64,000 nucleotides of DNA from Phenylobacterium sp. RIFCSPHIGHO2_01_FULL_69_31 (GCF_001824475.1 NZ_MHXN01000003.1:69850-133849), one strand, 5' to 3'. Shown: positions 9,187 through 21,035, counted from the stretch's first letter. The notes: generated by a model from the sequence alone, not told the origin. A program made the numbers and translations.

Positions 9187-11010
9187 ATGCCGGTCATGCG
9201 CCAGACCTTCGACGAAAGCACCGATCCGTCCTTCGGCCCCCGGCACGTGCCGCTGATCCGCCAAGCCATGGCCGCTCAGGGGCTCGACGGCTTCCTCGTG
9301 CCGCATGAGGACGAGCATCAGAACGAATACCTGCCCGCTGCCAACGATCGTCTCGCTTGGGCCACCGGCTTCACCGGCTCGGCCGGCGCCGCGGTGATCC
9401 TTAGGGACAAGGCCGCCGTGTTCGTGGACGGCCGCTATACCCTTCAGGTCCGCGACCAGGTGGACGCCGGCCTGTTCGAGATCCGCGACCTCGTGGAAGG
9501 CGGCGTGCCAGCCTACATTGAGGCCGCGACGGGACGGGGCCAGAAGATCGGCTACGATCCTCGCCTGCACAGCCCCGACGCGCTCGGCCACCTGAAGGCC
9601 GCCGCCGCCAAGACGGGGGCCGAATTGGTCGCCGTCAACGACAACCCGCTGGACCAGGCCTGGGGCCAGGCGCGTCCGCCGCAGCCGATCGCCCCGGTGC
9701 TGCCGCACCCGGCCGAATTCTCCGGCGAGGACTCCAGCGCCAAGCGCGCCCGGGTCGGCAAGGCTGTACAGGCCAAGGGCGGGGACGCCGCGGTCCTGAC
9801 CGCCCCCAGTTCCATCGCCTGGCTGTTCAACGTCCGCGGCGGCGACGTCATCCGCTCGCCCCTGCCCCTGGGCCAAGCGATCCTCAACAAGGATGGCACC
9901 GCCCGGCTGTTCCTCGACCCGGCCAAGGTCACCCAGGACCTTCCGGCCTGGCTGGGAAATCAGGTGCGGCTCGAGACGCCGGACGACCTGCCGGCCGCCC
10001 TCGCCGAGCTGAAGGGCAAGAGCGTGGTGGTCGATCCCGCCCAGTCCTCGGCGTGGTACTTCGACGCCCTGGACCAGTCCGGCGCCACCGTGATCCGGGC
10101 CGAGGATCCGTGCGCCCTGCCCCGCGCCCAGAAGAACGCGGTGGAGATCCAGGGCTCGCGCAACGCCCACGCCCGCGACGGCGCGGCGCTCACCCGCTTC
10201 CTGCACTGGCTGGCCACCGAGGGGCAGGTCAACCCGCCGGACGAGGTCGAGGCGGTCAGCAAGCTGGAGGCCTTCCGCGAGGCCACGGGCCAGCTCAAGG
10301 ACCTTTCGTTCGACACCATCGCCGGGGCTGCCGCCAACGGCGCCATCGTCCACTACCGGCCCACCCAGCGGCTCAACAAGCGCGCCGAGCCCGGCTCGCT
10401 GTTCCTGGTTGACTCGGGCGCCCAATACCTGGACGGGACCACCGACGTGACCCGCACGGTCGCCATCGGCGAGCCCAGCGCCGAGATGCGGCAGCGCTTC
10501 ACCCTGGTGCTCAAGGGTCACCTGGCCCTGGCCGCGATCCGCTTCCCTGCCGGCACCACCGGCTCGGCCCTCGACGTCCTGGCCCGCCATGCCCTCTGGA
10601 TGCACGGCCTGGACTACGACCACGGGACCGGCCACGGCGTCGGCAGCTACCTGGGCGTCCATGAAGGCCCGCAGCGGATCTCCAAGGCGCCCAACACCGT
10701 CGCCCTGAAGCCCGGCATGATCCTCTCGAACGAGCCGGGCTACTACAAGGAAGGCGGCTACGGCATCCGGATCGAGAACCTCCAGGTCGTGACGCCAGCC
10801 GAGCCGATCCCCGGCGGCGAGCGGCCGATGCTGGGCTTCGAGACCCTGACCCTGGCCCCCATCGACCGGCGCCTGATCGACCGCGATCTGTTGACGGCGG
10901 ACGAGCGCGACCAGCTCGACGCCTATCACGCCCGCGTGCGCGAGGTGATCGGGCCGCAGCTCGAGCCCGAAGTGCGAAGCTGGCTCGCCGATGTGACGGC
11001 GCCGATCTGA
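9187..11010 (+). CDS. pepP: Xaa-Pro aminopeptidase (aminopeptidase P, M24 family)
   Basis: A 607-residue protein, the long form of aminopeptidase P with two N-terminal creatinase-like domains (about 1-310) and a C-terminal pita-bread catalytic domain. Metal-binding residues are visible in VDSGAQYLDGTTDVTRT (two aspartates), GTGHGVGSYLGVHEGPQ (histidine), and EPGYYKEGGYGIRIEN (two glutamates). It removes N-terminal residues preceding proline, in the cytoplasm. Its TGA overlaps the next ATG by one base, which suggests coupled translation with the methyltransferase. Confidence 0.88.
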   Translation: MPVMRQTFDESTDPSFGPRHVPLIRQAMAAQGLDGFLVPHEDEHQNEYLPAANDRLAWATGFTGSAGAAVILRDKAAVFVDGRYTLQVRDQVDAGLFEIRDLVEGGVPAYIEAATGRGQKIGYDPRLHSPDALGHLKAAAAKTGAELVAVNDNPLDQAWGQARPPQPIAPVLPHPAEFSGEDSSAKRARVGKAVQAKGGDAAVLTAPSSIAWLFNVRGGDVIRSPLPLGQAILNKDGTARLFLDPAKVTQDLPAWLGNQVRLETPDDLPAALAELKGKSVVVDPAQSSAWYFDALDQSGATVIRAEDPCALPRAQKNAVEIQGSRNAHARDGAALTRFLHWLATEGQVNPPDEVEAVSKLEAFREATGQLKDLSFDTIAGAAANGAIVHYRPTQRLNKRAEPGSLFLVDSGAQYLDGTTDVTRTVAIGEPSAEMRQRFTLVLKGHLALAAIRFPAGTTGSALDVLARHALWMHGLDYDHGTGHGVGSYLGVHEGPQRISKAPNTVALKPGMILSNEPGYYKEGGYGIRIENLQVVTPAEPIPGGERPMLGFETLTLAPIDRRLIDRDLLTADERDQLDAYHARVREVIGPQLEPEVRSWLADVTAPI

Positions 11011-11840
11011 TGAGCGAGGCCAACGCCCAGCAGGTCGCCTATTGGAACGAGTCCGCCGGCCCCACCTGGGCCGAGCTGCAGGCTCCGCTGGATCGGCAAC
11101 TGGCGCCGCTCGGCCGGCGCGCGATGTCCGAGCTCGATCTGGGCCCCGGCCGGCGGGTCCTCGACATCGGCTGCGGCGCCGGCGAGACCACGCTGTCCCT
11201 GGCCCAGACGGGGGCGGAGGCCGTGGGCGTCGACATCTCGCGCCCATTGCTGGAGATCGCCAGAAGCCGGTCGGAAGGCCGGGCCGAGGTGACGTTCCTG
11301 GAAGCCGACGCCCAGACGCACCCGTTCCCGCCAGGCGCATTCGATGCGGTCTTCTCGCGCTTCGGCGTGATGTTCTTCGCCGACCCCGCCGCCGCCTTCG
11401 CCAACATCCGCCAGGCCTTGAAACCCGGCGGCAAGATCGCCTTCGTCTGCTGGCGCACGCCGGCCGAGAACCCGATCATGAGCCTGCCGATGCAGGCGGC
11501 CCTGGCCCATGTGGACGCCCCGCCGGCGCCGCCGGAGCCCGGCGCGCCGGGCCCCTTCGCCTTCGCGGACCCCGATCGCGTGCGGGCCATCCTGGCGGCC
11601 GCCGGCTTCGAGAACGTCGCCATCACCGCGCACGACGAGGCCATCGGCCCGGGCGACCTGGAGACCACGCTTGCCCTCGCCCTGCGGGTCGGGCCGCTGG
11701 GCGCGCTGCTGCGCGAGAACCCGGCGAAGCGGGATGCGGTGATCGCCGCCGTTCGCGCCGCGCTGGCGCCGTACGACGGCCCCGACGGGGTGAAGCTGGG
11801 ATCGGCCACCTGGATCGTCACGGCGGTCTCGCCGGCGTGA
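11010..11840 (+). CDS. Class I SAM-dependent methyltransferase
   Basis: A 276-residue protein with the SAM-binding motif VLDIGCGAGETTLSL near residue 48, an acidic residue closing strand 2 (VGVDISRPLLEIA) and a post-motif region FDAVFSRFGVMFFADP near 110. The domain is of the Methyltransf_11/25 kind found in UbiE-like and small-molecule methyltransferases; the substrate cannot be told. It shares one base with the stop of pepP and overlaps the start of the LytTR gene by 4 nt (GTGA), so the three genes probably form one transcript. Confidence 0.82.
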   Translation: MSEANAQQVAYWNESAGPTWAELQAPLDRQLAPLGRRAMSELDLGPGRRVLDIGCGAGETTLSLAQTGAEAVGVDISRPLLEIARSRSEGRAEVTFLEADAQTHPFPPGAFDAVFSRFGVMFFADPAAAFANIRQALKPGGKIAFVCWRTPAENPIMSLPMQAALAHVDAPPAPPEPGAPGPFAFADPDRVRAILAAAGFENVAITAHDEAIGPGDLETTLALALRVGPLGALLRENPAKRDAVIAAVRAALAPYDGPDGVKLGSATWIVTAVSPA

Positions 11841-12559
11841 GAGCCTGGGCGCAGGGCGGGCTGGTCGCGGCCCTGGCCGGGGCGGCGCTAGGCCTGCTCG
11901 GTCCCTTCGGAACCTACGGCGATTTGTCGGTCGCCGAACGGTATGCCTATTGGATCGGCCTGACACTCCTGATGTGGGCGCAGACCGCCGCCTTCTTCGC
12001 GGCCCTGCGCCGGGCGCCGAGCTTCCTTGGATGGCCGTTGTGGGCCCAGGCGGGCAGCGCCGCCCTGCTCGGGGCCGTCCCCACGACCTTTGAAGTCGCC
12101 TATGTAGAGGGGCTACTGCGGGTCGGCGGCGTGCTCACGCCCCGCTCCTTGGCCGAGACCTACGGCAGCGTGGCCGTTATCGCCGTGGGGCTGTTCCTGC
12201 CGCTGACCATGATCCAGCAGCGGCGTCCGCGCGCGCCCGCCGTCGAAGCCGCGAGCTTCACCAGGGCTCTCCCGACCGAACTGGGGACAGGGGTCGTCGC
12301 GCTTGCGGCGGAGGACCATTACCTGCGGGTCCATACCGACCGCGGCGACAGCCTGATCCATCACCGCTTCTCCGATGCGGTCCGCGAGATGGGCGACGCG
12401 GGGGTCCAGGTCCACCGTTCGTGGTGGGTCGCCAGCAACGCCGTGGAGCGGGTGGAGCGGGACGGCGACCGCCACGTCCTGGTGCTCCGCGGCGGACTGC
12501 GCGCGCCGGTAAGCCGGACCTATGGCCAGGCCGCGCGGAAGGCCGGCCTCATCCCCTGA
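11837..12559 (+). CDS. Membrane-bound LytTR-family DNA-binding regulator
   Basis: A 240-residue protein starting with GTG inside a GTGA overlap with the methyltransferase stop. The first 130 residues contain four hydrophobic segments (for example LVAALAGAALGLLGPFG and YWIGLTLLMWAQTAAFFAAL). The C-terminal 105 residues form a LytTR domain: ALAAEDHYLRVHTDRGDSLI, then VQVHRSWWVASNAVERVERD, the usual HRS-W/V core. Such proteins are transcription factors anchored in the inner membrane, common in Caulobacterales, and not linked to a histidine kinase here. The signal sensed and target genes are unknown. Confidence 0.82.
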   Translation: MRAWAQGGLVAALAGAALGLLGPFGTYGDLSVAERYAYWIGLTLLMWAQTAAFFAALRRAPSFLGWPLWAQAGSAALLGAVPTTFEVAYVEGLLRVGGVLTPRSLAETYGSVAVIAVGLFLPLTMIQQRRPRAPAVEAASFTRALPTELGTGVVALAAEDHYLRVHTDRGDSLIHHRFSDAVREMGDAGVQVHRSWWVASNAVERVERDGDRHVLVLRGGLRAPVSRTYGQAARKAGLIP

Positions 12560-12675
12560 TCGCCACTGCCATTGGCGAAACCGTTCGCGATTCCACGAAA
12601 CCCGCGTTGCGACCTTGCCGAGCTCCGCCCCATCAGCCCGTCGCCGGCGCGGATGCCGGCGCTCGGAGACTTTTG

Positions 12676-13137
12676 ATGAAGACCCTGCTCGTTGCGGCCC
12701 TCGCCTGGGCCGCCGCCGGCGCCGCATTGGCCGCGCCGCCCTCCCCCGCCGACGTGCGGGCCCTGCGCGCCCTCGGCGAGGCGGCGGACGCCGCTTGGGA
12801 CGCGCGCGACGCCGACCGCATGGCCAGCTACTACGCCGCCGATGCGAGCCTGTTGGTCGGCGGAGGCGGAACGGTTCAGCTGGGCCGCGAGGACATCCGC
12901 GCCTACTTCACCCGCGCCTTCGCCCAGCGCGCCGGCACAATGCGGCACATCAGCGAATTCCGCGGGCAGGATGTGGTGGCGCCGGACCTCGTCCTCACCG
13001 ACCTCTGGGTGCGGGTGGAGGAGCGCCAGCCGGACGGGACCTGGAAGGAAGTGCGCCGCTTCAACAACATCTCGCTGGCCGTTCGCGAAGCCGACGGCTG
13101 GAAGATGAAGGCCGTGCGCGCCTATCCAGTGGGCTAG
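12676..13137 (+). CDS. Secreted SnoaL/NTF2-like protein (DUF4440 type)
   Basis: A 153-residue protein with a signal peptide (MKTLLVAALAWAAAGAALAA). The mature part has the cone-shaped NTF2-like fold features: AADAAWDARDADRMASYYAADASLL, here the conserved D-x-x-x-M-x-x-Y-Y-A-x-D pattern, and the closing strand DGWKMKAVRAYPVG. Members include ketosteroid isomerase-like enzymes and binding proteins; no function can be given. A second, unrelated-length NTF2-like secreted protein follows 45 nt later on the same strand. Confidence 0.75.
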   Translation: MKTLLVAALAWAAAGAALAAPPSPADVRALRALGEAADAAWDARDADRMASYYAADASLLVGGGGTVQLGREDIRAYFTRAFAQRAGTMRHISEFRGQDVVAPDLVLTDLWVRVEERQPDGTWKEVRRFNNISLAVREADGWKMKAVRAYPVG

Positions 13138-13182
13138 CGTGAAGCTTGGAACCCGTGTCTCCTCCCGCGCGGAGGAGACACC

Positions 13183-13662
13183 ATGACGCCGCTGATTCCG
13201 ACCGCCCTTGCCCTGCTGGCGCTCGCCGGCCCCGCCATGGCCGCATCCACACCCGACGAGAACGCCGCCATCAACACGGCCCAGCGATTCTTCGACGCCA
13301 TGGCCGCCAACGACGGCGCCGCCGTGACCGCCATCACCCTGCCCGCCAGCGTCTTCACGGCCATCCGGCCGGCGCCCGGCGGGGGCGCGAAGGTCTCGCG
13401 GATGACCGTCGAGGAGTTCGTGAAGAACCTAAGACCTGGTCTGCACGAGGCCATGTGGGCGCCGCGGGTCTCCATTCGCGGCGGCATGATGGCGACCGTC
13501 ACGGCGCCCTACGAGTTCAAGCTCGAGGGCAAGTCCACCCACTGCGGCATCGACGTGTTCGAGCTCGCCAAGGTGGACGGACAGTGGAAGGTGGCCAGCC
13601 TGATCTGGACCGCCGAGCCGGACGCCTGCCCCGAGCTCAAGACCCAGAAGGCCGCGGGCTAA
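13183..13662 (+). CDS. Secreted NTF2-like protein
   Basis: A 159-residue protein with a signal peptide (PTALALLALAGPAMAA). The pattern NTAQRFFDAMAANDGAAVTA and a closing strand VDGQWKVASLIWT suggest an NTF2-like/DUF4864-type fold. GGAGGAG precedes the ATG at a suitable distance. It lies directly after another NTF2-like gene, probably in one transcript. Its stop codon overlaps that of the convergent gene on the minus strand. Function unknown. Confidence 0.68.
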   Translation: MTPLIPTALALLALAGPAMAASTPDENAAINTAQRFFDAMAANDGAAVTAITLPASVFTAIRPAPGGGAKVSRMTVEEFVKNLRPGLHEAMWAPRVSIRGGMMATVTAPYEFKLEGKSTHCGIDVFELAKVDGQWKVASLIWTAEPDACPELKTQKAAG

Positions 13663-14168
13663 GGCGCGACCCTGAAGCCCTCGGCCGGCGACACCCAGCG
13701 AACGCGCTGATCCAAAGCCGGCTGGCGCTTGCCGTCGATGCTCACCTGACCGGTCATCTCCTGATCCTTGGGAACATAGGCCGTGCAGACCTCTCGGTTC
13801 AGCAGCGGCGCATAGCCCGGCCGGACCGCCCGTCTCAGCGCTTCGGCGTTGGCCGCGTCGGCAGGCTCGCCGTCGATAGAGAACGCCGCCGCTTGCAAAT
13901 CCCGCTCGGTGATAACCCCGCAGATTGCGCCGTTCTTCACGACCACTGGCGCACGGCTACGCATCACGATCCGCGGTTCTGGACGCAGCAGCACGGTGGC
14001 CGTGTTCTGGATCGTCCCGTCGGCGTCCTTCTCATAAGCGCCGATCGATGCACAGGTCTTCCGCGCGGCGTCGGGCTGGTAGCACTGGACCTTGCCCTCG
14101 AAGGCCGGCGCCAGCGGATCGTTCAGCGCAGCGGATGACGCGGCGAGCCAGAACGCCAACAGGATCAT
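13659..14168 (-). CDS. Exported protein of unknown function
   Basis: A 169-residue protein; the ATG at 14168 is preferred over a TTG two codons upstream because AGGAG lies 6 nt before it. A short signal peptide (MILLAFWLAASSAA) precedes a mature part with four cysteines (VQCYQPD, KTCASIG, GAICGV, EVCTAY), which could form disulfides in the periplasm. No family is recognised. It is convergent with the NTF2-like gene and 44 nt downstream of ligA on the same strand. Confidence 0.62.
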   Translation of the reverse strand: MILLAFWLAASSAALNDPLAPAFEGKVQCYQPDAARKTCASIGAYEKDADGTIQNTATVLLRPEPRIVMRSRAPVVVKNGAICGVITERDLQAAAFSIDGEPADAANAEALRRAVRPGYAPLLNREVCTAYVPKDQEMTGQVSIDGKRQPALDQRVRWVSPAEGFRVAP

Positions 14169-14212
14169 ACGCAACTCCTCTCAAGGGTTTCGCTGGATCG
14201 CCCGGCCCGGCA

Positions 14213-16621
<2,409 letters not shown>

Positions 16622-18319
16622 TCAGGCGTCCATCAGCGCGCGGGCCGCCGCCCGGGCCGCGTCGGTGATCTGGGCGCCCGCGAGCATGCGGGCGATCTCT
16701 TCCTCGCGGTCGGCGGGGGACAGCACCTCGACGGCGGTGCGGATACGCTCCGCGTCCCCGGCTTTCGCGATCCGCCAGTGCGCCTCGGCGCGGGCGGCCA
16801 CCTGGGGGCTGTGCGTGACGACCAGGACCTGCGCCGCCGAGGCGAGGCGCTTCAGGCGCAGGCCCACCGCGTCGGCGACGGCGCCGCCCACCCCCTGGTC
16901 CACCTCGTCGAAGATCATCAGCGGCTGGGCGCCTGCCGCCCGGCCCGCCAGCGCCGCTTTCAGCGCCAGGGCGAAACGCGCCAGTTCGCCGCCCGAAGCG
17001 ATTGCGCCAAGGTCGCCGAAGGGCGCGCCCGGGTTGGTGGAGATCTCGAACGCCACGCGGTCCAGCCCGGCCGGACCGGCGCGATCCTCGGCCAGCGGCT
17101 CGACCGCCACGCGGAAACGGGCCTTTTCCAGCTTCAGCGGTGCTAGCTCCGCCATCACCGCCTCGGCCAGCCGGTCGCCCGCCGCGCGGCGGGCCTGGGT
17201 GAGGGTCCCGGCCGCGGCTAGATAGTCAGTGCGCGCTGCCGCCTGTGCCGCCTCGGCCGCCTTCAGGCTCTCCTCGGAGGATTCCACCGCGCGCAGCCGT
17301 TCGGCGAACTTGACCCGGAGCGCCGGGAGCTCTTCCACCGGCACGTTCAGCTTACGGGCCAGGCCACGTAGGTCGAACAGCCGCTCCTCGGTCTTCTCCA
17401 GGCGATCGGGTTCGAAATCGAACGCCGCTGCGGCCGCATCGATGGCGGCCTCGGCCTCCGCAGCCTCCATCAGCACCCTGTCCAGCGCTTCGGCGGCCTC
17501 CGCCAGCCGGGAAACGGCGGGCCCCTCCGCCGCCGCGCCCGCGGTCAACGCCCGCTCGCGCGCCCGTTCCAGGGCTCGGATGGCGCCCGCCACCTTGCCG
17601 CCCAGGCCGTCGAAGGTGTCGCGGGCCGAGCCGATGTCGGCCAGGGCCTTTTCGGCCGCGCCCAGCACCGCGCGGGCCTCGGCCAGCTCGGTCTCCTCGC
17701 CTTCCCGCGGGTCCAGGCGGTCGAGCTCCGACAGCCGGAAGGTAAGCTCCTCGGTCTCGGCCGCGGACCGCGCCACGTCTTCGCGCAGCGCGGAAACCTG
17801 GTCCCGGGCGGTCCGCCACGCGCCCCAGGCGTCCGCGACGGCGCGCGCCTGCCCGTCCAGCGCGCCATAGGCGTCCAGCAGCGGCCGGTGCGTGCGGGCG
17901 TCCAGCAGACCCACGGTCTCGTGCTGGCCGTGCACCTCGAGCAGGGCTTCGCCCAGTTCCTTGAGCACGCCGACGCCGGTCGCCTGGTCGTTGACGAAGG
18001 CCCGACTGCGGCCGTCGGCGCTGAGCGTGCGGCGCAGGACGAGGTCCTCGTCCCGGGCATAGGCCAGGCCCTTCTCTTCCAGCAGATCCCAGACCGGGTG
18101 GTCGGGCGCAGGCGCGAAGGCGGCGGTGGCCACGGCCTGGGCCGCCCCGCGCCGCACGAGACCTGCGTCGCCGCGCGCGCCCGTGGCCAAACCCAGGGCG
18201 TCGAGGATGATGGATTTCCCCGCGCCGGTCTCACCGGTGAGCGCGGTGAGGCCCGGGCCGATGGACAGGTCCAGGGCCTCGATCAGCACCACGTCGCGGA
18301 TCTGCAAGCCGATCAGCAT
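16622..18319 (-). CDS. recN: DNA repair protein RecN
   Basis: A 565-residue SMC-like ATPase with a Walker A motif (GETGAGKSIILDA, residues 29-41), central coiled-coil arms rich in A, E and R, an ABC signature (SGGELARFALALK) near 440 and Walker B (LMIFDEVDQGVGG) near 475. RecN acts in double-strand break repair. The gene lies 80 nt after bamD, with a small GC hairpin between, and 72 nt before ligA, the usual bamD-recN-ligA order of Alphaproteobacteria. Confidence 0.93.
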   Translation of the reverse strand: MLIGLQIRDVVLIEALDLSIGPGLTALTGETGAGKSIILDALGLATGARGDAGLVRRGAAQAVATAAFAPAPDHPVWDLLEEKGLAYARDEDLVLRRTLSADGRSRAFVNDQATGVGVLKELGEALLEVHGQHETVGLLDARTHRPLLDAYGALDGQARAVADAWGAWRTARDQVSALREDVARSAAETEELTFRLSELDRLDPREGEETELAEARAVLGAAEKALADIGSARDTFDGLGGKVAGAIRALERARERALTAGAAAEGPAVSRLAEAAEALDRVLMEAAEAEAAIDAAAAAFDFEPDRLEKTEERLFDLRGLARKLNVPVEELPALRVKFAERLRAVESSEESLKAAEAAQAAARTDYLAAAGTLTQARRAAGDRLAEAVMAELAPLKLEKARFRVAVEPLAEDRAGPAGLDRVAFEISTNPGAPFGDLGAIASGGELARFALALKAALAGRAAGAQPLMIFDEVDQGVGGAVADAVGLRLKRLASAAQVLVVTHSPQVAARAEAHWRIAKAGDAERIRTAVEVLSPADREEEIARMLAGAQITDAARAAARALMDA

Positions 18320-18361
18320 CGCTGGGAAGATCGTATGGAATCAGCCGGGAAAGAAGGGCCT

Positions 18362-18381
18362 GGACGGCTTTTGTTCCGTCC
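18362..18381 (-). terminator. Hairpin between bamD and recN
   Basis: Perfect 6-bp stem GGACGG / CCGTCC with an 8-nt loop, 18 nt after the bamD stop. There is no T run, so it may reduce rather than end transcription into recN. Confidence 0.35.
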
Positions 18382-18399
18382 GGGGGCCACGTCGCGGCC

Positions 18400-19395
18400 C
18401 TAGTTCGGCTCGGGCGTGGCTTCGACCGGCGGCAGCTTCTCGTCCTTCTTGCCCAGGGGCAGGGAGAAGATCTTGCGCTGGTCTGAGCCCTTGCTGGCCT
18501 GGACGGCCGCGTTCGGGTCGGTCGCCTCGGGCGGCTGGATCGTCTTGTCCTTGTCGCGCCGGAACGGCATCCGGAAGATGCCACGGCCGCCGCCCGCCTT
18601 GGGCTCGACCGCCGGCTTCAGCCCCTTGGACGTCAGCAGCCGGTAGGCGTCGCTGTACCAGGGGTCGCCCGGATAGTTGTAGCCCAGCACCGCGCCATTG
18701 CGCTTGGCCTCTTCCATCAGGCCCAGGGTCAGGTAGCTCTCGACCAGCCGGTACAGAGCCTCGGGCGTGTGGCTGGTGGTCTGGTAGCGGTCGACCACGG
18801 TCTTGAAACGGTTGGTGGCGGCCAGGGTGTCGCCCTGGCGCAGGTACCAGCGGCCGATGGTCATTTCCTTGCCGGCCAGCTGGTCGTTGACCATGTCGAT
18901 CTTCAGCCGGGCGTCGGCGGCGTATTCGGTGCGCGGGTAGCGCTGCACCACGTCGCGCAGCGCGCTGAGGGCCTGGCCGGTGGCGGCCTGGTCGCGGTTC
19001 ACGTCCACGATCTGCTCGAAGTAGCAGATGGCCTTGATGTAGTGGGCGTAGGCCGCCGTCGGATTGCCCGGATAGAGCTGGATGAACCGGTCGGCGTCGC
19101 CCACCGCCTCGGCGTAGTCGTTGCCCTGGTAGTGCGCGTAGGCCTGCATCAGGATCGCGCGGCGGGACCACTCCGAATAGGGGTGCTGGCGCTCCACTTC
19201 CTGGAAGTAGTTGACCGCCTGGTTCCACTGCCGCCGGTCCAGCCGATCGGCGCCAGTGGCGTACAGCAGTTCCACCGGGCGCTCTTCATAGGCCAGGCGC
19301 GGCTTGCTCTTCTTGTTGCCGGCGCAGGCGGAAAGGGCGAGAGCGCAAGCAGTCACCACGAGCACAGCACGGGTGGAATTTCGAACCGACGACAC
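18400..19395 (-). CDS. bamD: Outer membrane assembly lipoprotein BamD
   Basis: A 331-residue lipoprotein with a signal peptide ending in a lipobox (ALALSACAG, Cys near residue 24) and TPR repeats over the first 250 residues (for example ATGADRLDRRQWNQAVNYFQ and WSRRAILMQAYAHYQGNDYA). BamD is the essential lipoprotein of the BAM complex that inserts beta-barrel proteins. The tail (about 255-331) is basic and charged, longer than in E. coli BamD (245). The GTG at 19395 has GAGG five bases upstream; a GTG at 19401 is the alternative. The neighbouring lpxC and recN are typical. Confidence 0.92.
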   Translation of the reverse strand: MSSVRNSTRAVLVVTACALALSACAGNKKSKPRLAYEERPVELLYATGADRLDRRQWNQAVNYFQEVERQHPYSEWSRRAILMQAYAHYQGNDYAEAVGDADRFIQLYPGNPTAAYAHYIKAICYFEQIVDVNRDQAATGQALSALRDVVQRYPRTEYAADARLKIDMVNDQLAGKEMTIGRWYLRQGDTLAATNRFKTVVDRYQTTSHTPEALYRLVESYLTLGLMEEAKRNGAVLGYNYPGDPWYSDAYRLLTSKGLKPAVEPKAGGGRGIFRMPFRRDKDKTIQPPEATDPNAAVQASKGSDQRKIFSLPLGKKDEKLPPVEATPEPN

Positions 19396-19485
19396 CTTCA
19401 CCTCAAGACCAGCGCGCGCGCCCCCACGCGGAGAGTCGCTTCTACACTACGACTTGTGGCGAGCAAACGGCGGCGCGGTGGCGCG

Positions 19486-20097
19486 TCAGAGGGTTTGTTT
19501 CAGCCCTTCGACCTCCTGGGCCTGGGTCACCTGGGGCTTGGCCATGCCGAGCTGGTCCATGACCATCTCGGAAAGGGTCGGCAGGCTGGCGCGGTCCACC
19601 CGGTGGCTGTCGCCCCATAAATCCGCCCGCATCAGGGCCTTCGGGCAGTGCAGATAGGCCTCGCGGACCTCGATCCGCAGCAGCGTCCTCGGAACCTTGC
19701 CGAACTCCTCGAACTCCGCGGCGAGCGCGTCGTCGACCAGCAGCTTCGCCGCGCCGTTTACCCGGTAGATATCGTCGACACCGGGGATCATGAACATCAG
19801 ACCGACCTCGCCCGCGCCCTCGGCGATGTTGCGCAGAGAATCGAGGCGGTTGTTGCCGGGCCGGTCGGGTAGCAACAGATGCCGCCCGTCCTCGGAGACC
19901 CGAACGAAGCCCGGACCTCCGCCGCGCGGCGAGACGTCCACGCCGCCGTTCGGACCGACGCTCGCCAGGGCGGCGAACGGTGAAAGCGAGATGAAGCGGC
20001 GGCCGTGCGGGTCCACATGGTCCAGGCACTTCGCGACCGTAAGCGGGTGCGGCGGCTTGTAGAGCGCGTCGAGCTGGGCCGTGGCGTCGTCTGGCAT
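19486..20097 (-). CDS. Pyridoxamine 5'-phosphate oxidase-family flavin protein (MSMEG_1061-like)
   Basis: A 203-residue protein of the split-barrel FMN-binding superfamily. Features include FISLSPFAALASVGPNGGVD near 40, the substrate/FMN region LLPDRPGNNRLDSLRNI near 78 and the C-terminal part EAYLHCPKALMRADLW, a pattern seen in stand-alone oxidase-like proteins rather than PdxH. It probably binds FMN or F420-like cofactor and acts in the cytoplasm. It sits between bamD and lpxC on the same strand and its precise reaction is unknown. Confidence 0.75.
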   Translation of the reverse strand: MPDDATAQLDALYKPPHPLTVAKCLDHVDPHGRRFISLSPFAALASVGPNGGVDVSPRGGGPGFVRVSEDGRHLLLPDRPGNNRLDSLRNIAEGAGEVGLMFMIPGVDDIYRVNGAAKLLVDDALAAEFEEFGKVPRTLLRIEVREAYLHCPKALMRADLWGDSHRVDRASLPTLSEMVMDQLGMAKPQVTQAQEVEGLKQTL

Positions 20098-20147
20098 GGG
20101 CAGGTCTCCCTGCCGGCATTAGGCCTCAGTTGCGAATTGCTCGCAAC

Positions 20148-21035
20148 CTAGACGGCCTCGCGCAGGTCCTCGACCAGGGTGCGGACGCGCCAGGCGTCCG
20201 GGCGGGCCAGCAGGGCGCGGACCACGGCGTTGTTCAGGCCGTGGCCGGCGAGTACGCCTTCGAAGCGGCCCAGCAGCGGGCCGCCGAGGACGTAGAGATC
20301 GCCAATAGCGTCCAGCGCCTTGTGACGGACGAATTCGTCCGGCCGGCGCAGGCCCTCGGGGTTCAGCACCCGGTCGCCGTCCAGCACCACGCAGTTCTCC
20401 ATCGAGCCGCCGCGGGCCAGGCCCATGGCGCGCAGGGCTTCGACCTCGCGCAGGAAGCCGAAGGTGCGGCAGTCGGCAAGCTCGTCGCGGAAGGCCTGGC
20501 CGTCCATGGCCATGTCGATCGCCTGGCGGCCGATGGCGGCGCTGGGGAAGCTGATCTCGAAGGCGACCTCGAAACCGTCGGCCGGCTTCAGGGTCGCGCG
20601 CTTGTCGCCGTCGACCACCTCGACGGTGTCCAGGATCTCGATATAGCCGCGGGCGGCGTCCTGCGGGCGCAGGCCGGCGCGGTCCAGGATCCGCACGAAG
20701 GGCAGCGCCGACCCGTCCATGATCGGCATCTCAGGGCCGTCGACCTCGACCACGGCGTTGTCCACGCCCAGCATGGCGAAGGCGGCCATCAGATGCTCGA
20801 TGGTCGAGACCGTCACGCCGGCGTCGTTGCCGATCACCGTGCCCAGCTGTGTCTTGCACACCGCCTCGCCGCTCACCGGCACGACGTTGTCGCGGTCCTT
20901 CACATCGGTCCGCACGAAGACGATGCCGGCGTTCGACGACGCCGGCCGCACCGAGACGCGGGTGTAGGCGCCGGTGTGCACGCCGATCCCGGCGAACAGG
21001 GCCGGAGACCTGACGGTGTGTTGGAACGCGGCCAA
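20148..21035 (-). CDS. lpxC: UDP-3-O-acyl-N-acetylglucosamine deacetylase
   Basis: A 295-residue zinc enzyme that commits UDP-GlcNAc precursors to lipid A. Family motifs are visible: HTVRSPALFAGIGVHTG at the N terminus, STIEHLMAAFAMLGVDNA with the first zinc histidine, MPIMDGSALPFV, and RHKALDAIGDLYVLG with the second histidine and the aspartate ligand. The start is taken as TTG at 21035 because AGGAAGG lies 6 nt before it and conserved sequence begins directly after; no ATG fits. lpxC following ftsZ is a common arrangement. Confidence 0.93.
   Translation of the reverse strand: MAAFQHTVRSPALFAGIGVHTGAYTRVSVRPASSNAGIVFVRTDVKDRDNVVPVSGEAVCKTQLGTVIGNDAGVTVSTIEHLMAAFAMLGVDNAVVEVDGPEMPIMDGSALPFVRILDRAGLRPQDAARGYIEILDTVEVVDGDKRATLKPADGFEVAFEISFPSAAIGRQAIDMAMDGQAFRDELADCRTFGFLREVEALRAMGLARGGSMENCVVLDGDRVLNPEGLRRPDEFVRHKALDAIGDLYVLGGPLLGRFEGVLAGHGLNNAVVRALLARPDAWRVRTLVEDLREAV

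Noticed and set aside
11042..11836. Upstream extension of the LytTR frame
   Set aside because: It overlaps the methyltransferase in another frame; GTG at 11837 in a GTGA overlap is the better start.
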